Shown here piece by piece: positions 1 through 5,588 of a stretch of 6,252 bases of DNA; positions within the stretch are counted from its first letter, which is position 1, and each line of letters opens with the position of its first letter. Below the pieces are notes generated by a model. It had not been told where the DNA came from, did not search any database, and saw only the letters and a program-made list of their open reading frames with translations. Position numbers and translations under genes: made by a program. The stretch comes from Chloroflexota bacterium (GTDB taxonomy: Bacteria; Chloroflexota; Limnocylindria; Limnocylindrales; CSP1-4), in the NCBI GenBank assembly GCA_013695255.1, contig JACDAV010000031.1:1-6252 (forward strand). The letters run 5' to 3'.

Positions 1-1359
1 ACGATGGCGGTCATCCTGGCGGGTGGCGAGGGCGAGCGGCTGTCGATCCTCTCGTCGGTCCGCGCCAAGCCCGCCGTGCCGTTCGGTGGCAAGTACCGGA
101 TCATCGACTTCACCCTGTCGAACTGCGTCAACTCGGACATCACCAACGTGGTCGTCCTGACCCAGTACAACCCGCGCAGCCTGAACGATCACATCGGCCT
201 CGGCCGGCCATGGGACCTCGATCGGAGCCGCGGCGGCGTCCGTCTCCTCCAGCCGTACATCGCTCGCGGGCGCGTGGCCGAGTGGTATCGCGGGACGGCG
301 GACGCCGTGCTCCAGAACCTCAACGTCATCGAGCACAACGCGGACGACGCCGTGCTCGTGCTGGCCGGCGATCACATCTACAAGATGGACTACCAGCGGT
401 TCCTCACCGCCCATCGCCGGCACCGGGCGGACGTCACGATCGCGGTCCGGCGGGTGCCGCTCGCGGAGGCGTCGCGGATGGGCGTCCTGGCGGTCGACGA
501 CGGCGGTCGCATCGTCGACTGGCAGGAGAAGCCGAAGCAGCCGAAGAGCGACCTCGCCTCGATGGGCGTCTACGTCTTCTCGAAGCGAGCTTTGCGCAAG
601 TGGCTGGGCGAGGATCGGCACGACTTCGGGCGGCACGTCATCCCGGCCATGCTCGACGCCGGGGCGCGCGTGTTCGGGTACCAGTTCGACGGCTACTGGC
701 AGGACGTCGGCACGATCCAGTCCTACTGGGAGGCCAACATGGCGCTGGTCGCGGACCAGCCGGAGCTGGACCTCTATGACAAGGACTGGCTCATCCACAC
801 CCGGTCCGAGGAGCGCGCGCCGGCGAAGGTCGGGCCGACGGCCCAGGTGCACCGCAGCCTCATCTCGCACGGCTGCGTGATCAACGGGACGGTCGTGAAC
901 AGCGTCCTCTCGCCCGGCGTTCGGGTCGACGTGGGGGCCGTGGTCCGCGACTCGATCGTGATGTTCGACGCCGTGATCCGGTCGGGCGCCGTCGTCGATC
1001 GCGCGATCCTCGACAAGGAGGTGGTCGTGGGGCCGGGTGCCATCGTGGGTGACGGCGACGACTTCGACACGCCCAATCGCGAGGAGCCCGGCCGGCTCAA
1101 CACCGGGATCACGGTCGTCGGCAAGCGCACGGTGATCCCGCGCGGCACGCGGATCGGGCGCAACTGCCGGATCGGCGGTGACGTTCGCGCCGGGGACTTC
1201 ACCAGCCGCGTGATCCGGAACGGCAGCTCCGTCGACGGGCCGCGACGCGATTCTCGGAGTCCGGAGCCGCTGGCCGCGGCGTCGAGCAGCCAGACGATCC
1301 GGCCGACCACGACCGGCCCGGGCGGAGCGGACAAGGCGGTCATCCGGCCGGCCGGCTGA
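1..1359 (+). CDS. glgC: Glucose-1-phosphate adenylyltransferase (ADP-glucose pyrophosphorylase), probably 5'-truncated by the window edge
   Basis: This cytoplasmic enzyme makes ADP-glucose and pyrophosphate from ATP and glucose-1-phosphate, supplying glycogen synthase. Numbering from the ATG at position 4, the N-terminal nucleotidyltransferase domain (about 1-250) shows the GGEGERL nucleotide loop (7-13), AKPAVPFGG (21-29), the metal/catalytic AGDHIYKMDY (121 onward, D123), the sugar-phosphate site WQEKPK (173-178, E175 and K176) and YWQDVGTIQSYWEANM (231-246). A left-handed beta-helix domain follows (about 275-405), with RLNTGITVVGK and IGRNCRIGGDV. The protein is 451 residues against roughly 400-430 usually; residues 412-451 are a Ser/Pro/Gly/Thr-rich tail with no recognisable fold. 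Remembered homologues carry several residues before the ILAGG motif and the codon before this ATG is open, so the true start may lie upstream of the window; the ATG at 4 is the only start visible. A hairpin follows the stop. Identification is firm; the exact start is not. Confidence 0.96.
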   Translation, partial: TMAVILAGGEGERLSILSSVRAKPAVPFGGKYRIIDFTLSNCVNSDITNVVVLTQYNPRSLNDHIGLGRPWDLDRSRGGVRLLQPYIARGRVAEWYRGTADAVLQNLNVIEHNADDAVLVLAGDHIYKMDYQRFLTAHRRHRADVTIAVRRVPLAEASRMGVLAVDDGGRIVDWQEKPKQPKSDLASMGVYVFSKRALRKWLGEDRHDFGRHVIPAMLDAGARVFGYQFDGYWQDVGTIQSYWEANMALVADQPELDLYDKDWLIHTRSEERAPAKVGPTAQVHRSLISHGCVINGTVVNSVLSPGVRVDVGAVVRDSIVMFDAVIRSGAVVDRAILDKEVVVGPGAIVGDGDDFDTPNREEPGRLNTGITVVGKRTVIPRGTRIGRNCRIGGDVRAGDFTSRVIRNGSSVDGPRRDSRSPEPLAAASSSQTIRPTTTGPGGADKAVIRPAG

Positions 1360-1363
1360 CGCC

Positions 1364-1384
1364 CCCGGACCGGCGCCGGCCGGG
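1364..1384 (+). terminator. GC-only hairpin after glgC, possible U-less terminator
   Basis: Five bases after the glgC stop, CCCGG (1364-1368) pairs with CCGGG (1380-1384), with one bulged A at 1369. Inside lies the perfect palindrome CCGGCGCCGG (1370-1379), giving a stem of about eight GC pairs and a four-base loop. No T-run follows, so this is not a classical intrinsic terminator. Position and stability fit a 3'-end structure that separates glgC from the next promoter, but chance in GC-rich DNA is possible. Confidence 0.35.
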
Positions 1385-1436
1385 CGGCAGCCACCGAGCG
1401 GCCCGTCACCGCTCGCGGCAGATCCCGCCGTCCGGC

Positions 1437-1442
1437 TAGACT
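1437..1442 (+). promoter_or_regulatory. Likely -10 box (TAGACT) for leaderless transcription of the ybjN-like gene
   Basis: TAGACT matches the TANNNT form of a sigma-70-type -10 element and ends seven bases before the ATG at 1450. At that distance transcription would start at or next to the A of the start codon. No Shine-Dalgarno sequence precedes the ATG, which agrees with a leaderless mRNA. It is the one AT-containing patch in very GC-rich surroundings. No convincing -35 hexamer is visible. It would drive the whole 1450-5095 unit. Confidence 0.55.
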
Positions 1443-1449
1443 GCCGCCC

Positions 1450-1983
1450 ATGGCATCCCCCACGAGCGTGGCCGTCGGGCCGCGCCCGGCGGACGTGGAG
1501 CGCTGGCTGGACGAGCTGGGGATCGAGCCGCTCGAGCGGGCCGATCGCGAGGGCGCCGTCGCCTGGGATCTCGTGCTCGACGGCCGGCGCCGCTTCGACC
1601 TCCGCGTCACGCTGATCCTGGACCCCGCGCTCGGCCTCATCTGCTGGGCGCACTACGCGCCGCCGATCAACGACATGTTCCGCAAGTCCTATCGCAAGCT
1701 GCTGCGCTGGAACGACGAGCTGCCGTTCGTCAAGTTCGCGGTCGGTGAGGACGAGCGCCCGATCCTGACCACCGAGCTGCCGGCCCCCGCGGCCGCCGAC
1801 GCGGACGCGCTCGGGCTGGCGCTCGCCCGCCTCCTCGCGGTCAGCGACCGGCTCCTCGACGAGTCGGCTGCCTGGCTGTGGCTGGGTGGTCGGCGACCGG
1901 CGGGCTACGGCGATCGTCCGTCCCGACACGCGGCGCTGCTGGATCGGTACGCGGACCGCCTCCCGGAGCTGCTCGAATCGTGA
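1450..1983 (+). CDS. YbjN-family protein (CesT-like / type III chaperone-like fold)
   Basis: A 177-residue soluble protein with no signal peptide or membrane segment. The order of elements fits the YbjN (putative bacterial sensory transduction regulator) family: an N-terminal helix (about 13-24, ADVERWLDELGI), antiparallel strands (about 38-69, including FDLRVTLILD and GLICWAHYAP), a basic helix INDMFRKSYRKLLRWNDELP (73-92), the strand FVKFAV, then a long C-terminal helix (about 115-145). The helix-plus-'RWNDELPFVKF' block is the most family-like stretch. YbjN proteins share a chaperone-like fold, but their molecular role is poorly defined and no catalytic residues are expected. The ATG start is supported by the TAGACT box seven bases upstream. 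The stop overlaps the start of the peptidase gene by four bases (GTGA), so the two are probably translated together. I infer an accessory or regulatory role in that unit but cannot name a partner. Family assignment comes from remembered sequence character. Confidence 0.72.
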   Translation: MASPTSVAVGPRPADVERWLDELGIEPLERADREGAVAWDLVLDGRRRFDLRVTLILDPALGLICWAHYAPPINDMFRKSYRKLLRWNDELPFVKFAVGEDERPILTTELPAPAAADADALGLALARLLAVSDRLLDESAAWLWLGGRRPAGYGDRPSRHAALLDRYADRLPELLES

Positions 1984-4058
1984 CCCGGCCGGGATGGTCT
2001 GCGCCGCGCCGCGCCCTGCTGGCCGCGCTCGCGGCCGTCGTGGCCCTGGGGCTGCTCCTTGCGCCGCCCGCCGTCCCGCAGGCGCGGGCCGCCACGCCGG
2101 ACCTGACCATCGTCTCGAACGCCCGCTACGACGTCGAGCCCGAGGAGAAGCGCGTTCGGGTCACGGTCAACCTGCTCGCCACCAACCGCCTCGAGAACAC
2201 CGCGACCCGGCGCTACTACTTCGACCGCGCGTTCCTCGCCGTGCCGCCGGGGGCGACCGGCTTCAAGCTCACCTCGCCGACCGGCTCCCCGAGCGTCCGG
2301 GTCTCGCAGAACCGCACCGGCTACCAGATCCTCGCCCTGACCTTCGGACAGCGGATCAACGCCGGCCGGAACGCGCGCTTCCAGCTGACCTTCGAGCTGG
2401 CCGACGCGGGGGGCGAGGCAACGCGCACGATCCGGGTGGGGACGGCCCTCGTCGCCTTCCCGGTCTGGGCCTACGCGTCCGAGGAGACGCCCGGCAGCAC
2501 CGTGACCGTCGTCTTCCCGAAGGGCTTTGCGGTCCAGGTGGAGGCCGGCGAGGTCCCGGAGCCGAAGGTGGACGACAGCGGTCGGACGATCGTCAGGACC
2601 GGCAAGCTGGACGACCCGCTCTCGTTCTTCGCCTACCTCGTCGCCGACCGCGAGGCGGACTACGCCGAATCGGAGCTCGTCGCCCGGATCGGCGGCCGGG
2701 AGGCCACGATCACGATCCGGTCCTGGCCGGACGACCCCGACTGGAAGGACCGGGTGACTGATCTGTTCGGGCGCGGGCTGCCGGCGCTCCAGACGCTGAT
2801 CGGCCTGCCGTGGGATCGCGAGGACCCGCTCGTCGTCCAGGAGGCGGTGAGCCGGACCACGGGCGGGTTCGCCGGGCTCTTCGACCCGCGCGAGGGCCGG
2901 ATCGACGTCGCCTACCACGCCGGCGCATTCGTCATCCTGCACGAGGCGGCCCACGTCTGGTTCAACGGCGGTCTCCTGGCCGATCGATGGGCCAACGAGG
3001 CGTTCGCCTCCCACTACGCCGAACAGGCAGGCGAGGAGCTGGGCGAGACCGTCGCCGCCGCGGAGCTGACGGACGAGCTGCGCACGTCCGCCTTCCCGCT
3101 CAATGCCTGGACGGCCGCCGGTGGCGATCCCACGCTCGACGACTACGGCTACGCGGCCTCGGTCGTGCTCGCGCGCGAGCTCGCGGACCGCGCCGGCCAC
3201 GATGGCCTGCGCCGGGTCTGGCAGGCGGTCGCCGACGGCGAAACGGCCTACCAGGCGCCGGCCGTGGACCCGGCGGCCACCCGACCGCCCGAGCGCTCCG
3301 ACGCCCCGGTCGACTGGCGCGGGCTGCTCGACCTGCTCGAGGAGCGCACCGGCCAGCCGTATCACGACCTGTGGCGCGAATGGGTGGTCCGCGACGAGGA
3401 GGTCGGCCTGCTCGCCGAGCGGGGCGAGGCACGCCGGCGCTACGAGGCGGCGGTCCGGGCGGCCGGCCGCTGGGAACTCCCGGCCCCCGTTCGGGCGGCG
3501 CTGCGAGCCTGGGAGTTCGACACCGCGACGGCGCTGCTCGACGACGTCGAGTCCGTGCTCGACCGTCGCGCCGAGCTCGAGTCAGCAGCCGAGGCGGCGG
3601 GTCTCCGGCTGCCCGCCCGGCTCGAGACCGTGTTCGAGAGCCCGGCCGGGGCGCAGGCCGCCCACGCCGAGGCCGAAGCCGAGCAGGCCACCATCGAGAT
3701 CCTTGCCGGAGCGGCGGCAGCACGGCCCACCTCGCCCGACGCGCTCCAGCAGCTCGGGCTGCTCGGCGAGACCCCGGACGTCCGGCTGGCGGCTGCGAGG
3801 GAGGCCTTCGCCGCCGGCGAGCTGGAGCGGGCGGCGCGCGACGCGATCGGCGCCCAGGCGATCTGGCAGGGCAGCTGGGAGATCGGTCGCAACCGGCTGC
3901 TGGTGGGGATCGGCGTGGCCCTGCTGATCCTGCTCGGGATCCTGCTCCTCGTGTCCACCTGGCGCGGCCGCCGCCGGGGGCGGGCGGCGGTGCAGCCGGC
4001 AGCCACGCCGTTGGAGCCGCCGGTGGCCGGCGACGCGGCGTCGGGCGGCCACCCCTGA
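1980..4058 (+). CDS. Secreted, membrane-anchored gluzincin-type metallopeptidase (M1/MA-clan-like)
   Basis: A 692-residue protein starting at GTG 1980, which overlaps the previous stop as GTGA; GGAG at 1965-1968 is a plausible ribosome site. An upstream in-frame GTG at 1878 was rejected because it would bury the signal peptide. Residues 1-38 form a Sec signal (basic GWSAPRR, hydrophobic core 12-28, cleavage near QARAA). Residues 39-260 are beta-rich, resembling the N-terminal domain of M1 peptidases. The zinc site is HEAAH (321-325) plus E340 in RWANEAFA, with a Tyr-rich DYGYAAS (388-394) downstream where M1 enzymes carry a catalytic Tyr. The zinc ligands are separated by 14 residues instead of the 18 of standard M1, and the GAMEN exopeptidase motif is replaced by GGFAGLF (295-301). 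Residues 460-635 are Ala/Glu-rich helices. One transmembrane helix (640-660) precedes RGRRRGR, so the catalytic part should lie outside the membrane. The substrate is unknown; activity is likely but unproven. Confidence 0.82.
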   Translation: MTRPGWSAPRRALLAALAAVVALGLLLAPPAVPQARAATPDLTIVSNARYDVEPEEKRVRVTVNLLATNRLENTATRRYYFDRAFLAVPPGATGFKLTSPTGSPSVRVSQNRTGYQILALTFGQRINAGRNARFQLTFELADAGGEATRTIRVGTALVAFPVWAYASEETPGSTVTVVFPKGFAVQVEAGEVPEPKVDDSGRTIVRTGKLDDPLSFFAYLVADREADYAESELVARIGGREATITIRSWPDDPDWKDRVTDLFGRGLPALQTLIGLPWDREDPLVVQEAVSRTTGGFAGLFDPREGRIDVAYHAGAFVILHEAAHVWFNGGLLADRWANEAFASHYAEQAGEELGETVAAAELTDELRTSAFPLNAWTAAGGDPTLDDYGYAASVVLARELADRAGHDGLRRVWQAVADGETAYQAPAVDPAATRPPERSDAPVDWRGLLDLLEERTGQPYHDLWREWVVRDEEVGLLAERGEARRRYEAAVRAAGRWELPAPVRAALRAWEFDTATALLDDVESVLDRRAELESAAEAAGLRLPARLETVFESPAGAQAAHAEAEAEQATIEILAGAAAARPTSPDALQQLGLLGETPDVRLAAAREAFAAGELERAARDAIGAQAIWQGSWEIGRNRLLVGIGVALLILLGILLLVSTWRGRRRGRAAVQPAATPLEPPVAGDAASGGHP

Positions 4059-5095
4059 TGCGGATCCCGCGGAGCCGCCCATCGCCAGAGATCATGTCCG
4101 GCGAGTCGGCGGACGTCTATTTCGCCCGCGCCGAGCACGTCCTCGAGCGGGAGGGGCTCGATCCGCTCGTCACGATGGAGGTGTTCGGCCGGCGTGCGGC
4201 CGTCCTGTGCGGCATCGACGAGGCCAAGAACCTCATCGGTCATGTGCTCGCCGGCTGCGATCGAACCGAGACCGCCGTGGAGGCGCTCGACGACGGTGAC
4301 ACGATCGAGCCGAAGGAGATCGTGCTCCGCATCCGGGCCCGGTACCGGTCCTTCGGGCTGTACGAGACGGCGATCCTGGGCATGCTCGCCCAGTCGACCG
4401 GCTGGGCCACCGCTGCCCGCGAATGCGTCGAGGCGGCCGCGCCGCAACCGATCATCTCGTTCGGCGCCCGACACGTCCATCCGGACATCACCGACGTGCT
4501 CGACTACGCGGCGATCGTCGGCGGCTGCGTTGGTGCGTCCACGCCGGCTGGCGCCCGGCTGGCCGGTCTTGCGCCAACCGGCACGATGCCCCACTCGCTG
4601 GTGATGATCTTCGGCGACACGGTCGAGGCGGCGCTCGCGTTCGACCGGGGCTTCGGCCCGGAGGTGCCCCGGATCGTCCTCGTCGACACGTTCAGGGACG
4701 AGGCGGAGGAGGCGCTCCGGGTCGCCCATGCCCTCGGCGACCGGCTGTACGGGATCCGGCTAGATACGCCGGCCGAGCGCGGCCGGGTCACGGCCGACCT
4801 CGTCCACGAGGTCCGCGCGCGGCTGGATCAGGCCGGTTTCGGCCACGTCAGGATCGTCGTGTCCGGCGGCCTGAACCCGGACCGGATCCGCTACTTCAAG
4901 GAGGCGGGCGCACCGGTCGACTCGTTTGCGGTGGGCTCGCACATCAGCGGCGCGACGCCGATCGACTTCACCGGCGACATCAAGGAGATCGACGGCCGGC
5001 CGATCGCCAAGCGCGGCCGGATCCCGGGGGTGACCGTGAGCCCTCGACTCAAGCCCGTCGACCTCGATGCCTGGAGCGGCGCCCCGGGCGGATGA
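4058..5095 (+). CDS. pncB: Nicotinate phosphoribosyltransferase, QPRTase-fold, archaeal-like short form
   Basis: Cytoplasmic NAD salvage enzyme that joins nicotinate to PRPP, giving nicotinate mononucleotide, normally with ATP hydrolysis. The ATG at 4058 shares its A with the peptidase stop (TGATG), so translation is probably coupled. The protein is 345 residues. Motifs in order: the N-terminal SGESADVYFAR typical of this family, YRSFGLYETAILGMLAQSTG, SFGARHVHPDI (R138, H139, H141), GTMPHSL (175-181; H179 sits where this family and classical PncB share GTxxH), LVDTFRDEAEEA (D210), RLDTPAERG (D236), VVSGGLNPDRI (268 onward) and SFAVGSHIS (phosphate-binding region, about 289-296). This order strongly resembles my recollection of Thermoplasma acidophilum NAPRTase. 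Unlike that enzyme, this one stops soon after KRGRIPG and lacks the C-terminal cysteine-rich zinc domain. A later ATG at 4094 would delete the conserved EI before SGES and is less likely. A quinolinate phosphoribosyltransferase is the alternative, but GTMPH and SFGARHVHP favour nicotinate. Confidence 0.88.
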   Translation: MRIPRSRPSPEIMSGESADVYFARAEHVLEREGLDPLVTMEVFGRRAAVLCGIDEAKNLIGHVLAGCDRTETAVEALDDGDTIEPKEIVLRIRARYRSFGLYETAILGMLAQSTGWATAARECVEAAAPQPIISFGARHVHPDITDVLDYAAIVGGCVGASTPAGARLAGLAPTGTMPHSLVMIFGDTVEAALAFDRGFGPEVPRIVLVDTFRDEAEEALRVAHALGDRLYGIRLDTPAERGRVTADLVHEVRARLDQAGFGHVRIVVSGGLNPDRIRYFKEAGAPVDSFAVGSHISGATPIDFTGDIKEIDGRPIAKRGRIPGVTVSPRLKPVDLDAWSGAPGG

Positions 5096-5098
5096 AGG

Positions 5099-5115
5099 CG
5101 GGGCCCGACGCCCCG
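5099..5115 (+). terminator. Short GC hairpin after the pncB stop, weak terminator candidate
   Basis: CGGGGC (5099-5104) pairs with GCCCCG (5110-5115) around a five-base loop, four bases after the pncB stop. It lacks a T-run. It could mark the 3' end of the 1450-5095 unit, but a six-pair stem arises often by chance at this base composition. Confidence 0.25.
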
Positions 5116-5170
5116 GCAACCGGGCACCCCGTGCTGGGCGGCCGTCGGCGAGCCCGCTCGATCCATGCCA

Positions 5171-5184
5171 GCATGGCGCCATGC
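5171..5184. repeat. Perfect 14-base palindrome over the TPR gene start, within a CCATGC repeat set
   Basis: GCATGGCGCCATGC is its own reverse complement and contains the ATG at 5181. Together with 5163-5168 it gives three alternating six-base units, CCATGC (5163-5168), GCATGG (5171-5176) and CCATGC (5179-5184), each exactly eight bases from the next. The placement is right for an operator, or for an RNA fold if transcription begins upstream. No binding protein is evident in the window. Confidence 0.4.
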
Positions 5185-5588
5185 ACGCCCGCCAACCCGA
5201 CGAGCCGCCCGACACGAGGGACCACGAGAGCGCCTATGCGCTGCTCCAGCGCGGCCACGAGCTGATGCGCAGGCGACACAACGCGCAGGCCGCGATCGTG
5301 CTCGAGCGCGCCGCCCGGCTCGAGCCGGGCAAGGGCTCCATTCTCGAGGCGCTGGGGCGGGCGTACTACAACAGCGGCCAGCACGACAACTCCAAGCGGA
5401 CCTTCGAGATCCTGCTCGAGCTCGATCCCTCGGCCCACTACGCCCACTTCGCGCTGGGCCAGAGTCTCAAGCAGCTCGGCCGGCCGGTCGAGGCGCGCAC
5501 GCACCTCCGGCTGGCCGTCGCGCTGAGCCCCACCACACGGCTCTACCGGGGAGCGCTCGACCGGCTGGGGCCCTCGGCCGGGGAGTAG
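5181..5588 (+). CDS. Small TPR (tetratricopeptide repeat) protein
   Basis: A 135-residue soluble protein made almost entirely of three TPR units: about 18-51 (AYALLQRGHELM ... RAARLEP), 52-85 (ILEALGRAYYNSGQHDNSKR ... LELDP) and 86-118 (AHFALGQSLKQLGRPVEA ... AVALSP). The repeated LG-x-A/S-x3-x-G pattern and the closing LxP residues are clear. TPRs form protein-binding superhelices; no enzymatic domain is present, so the likely role is adaptor or scaffold with unknown partner. I chose the ATG at 5181 because residues from there lead straight into the repeats. A start at 5067 in the same frame would add a disordered Pro/Arg/Gly-rich stretch that overlaps pncB. No Shine-Dalgarno sequence is obvious, so it too may be leaderless; CAGCAT at 5169-5174, six bases before the ATG, is a weak -10 candidate. 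The 3' end overlaps the convergent Nudix gene by 46 bases. Confidence 0.85.
   Translation: MHARQPDEPPDTRDHESAYALLQRGHELMRRRHNAQAAIVLERAARLEPGKGSILEALGRAYYNSGQHDNSKRTFEILLELDPSAHYAHFALGQSLKQLGRPVEARTHLRLAVALSPTTRLYRGALDRLGPSAGE

Noticed and set aside
774..1640. Minus-strand open frame opposite the end of glgC and across the intergenic gap
   Set aside because: Low-complexity Ser/Arg/Thr product; it runs through the hairpin and promoter region and antisense to two better genes.
1905..3365. Long open frame (486 codons) on the minus strand opposite the peptidase gene
   Set aside because: Its product is Arg/Gly/Ala/Val-rich with no domain, signal or motif. The plus strand carries a signal peptide, HExxH and membrane anchor over the same bases. 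Long antisense frames are expected at this GC content.
2810..4057. In-frame upstream extension of the nicotinate phosphoribosyltransferase
   Set aside because: The extension is an Arg/Gly/Pro-rich shadow of the peptidase in another frame. Homology to the enzyme family begins near 4088, and the ATG at 4058 is coupled to the peptidase stop.
3100..4095. Minus-strand 331-codon open frame opposite the 3' half of the peptidase gene
   Set aside because: Extremely Arg/Pro/Gly-rich without any motif, overlapping a gene with clear membrane anchor and coupling to pncB.
5121..5140. Second small inverted repeat (GCAC/GTGC, 5124-5134) between pncB and the TPR gene
   Set aside because: Four base pairs and a three-base loop, not distinguishable from chance.
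5067..5180. Earlier ATG for the TPR gene, adding 38 residues
   Set aside because: The added segment is disordered and overlaps the pncB end; the repeats begin soon after the ATG at 5181.
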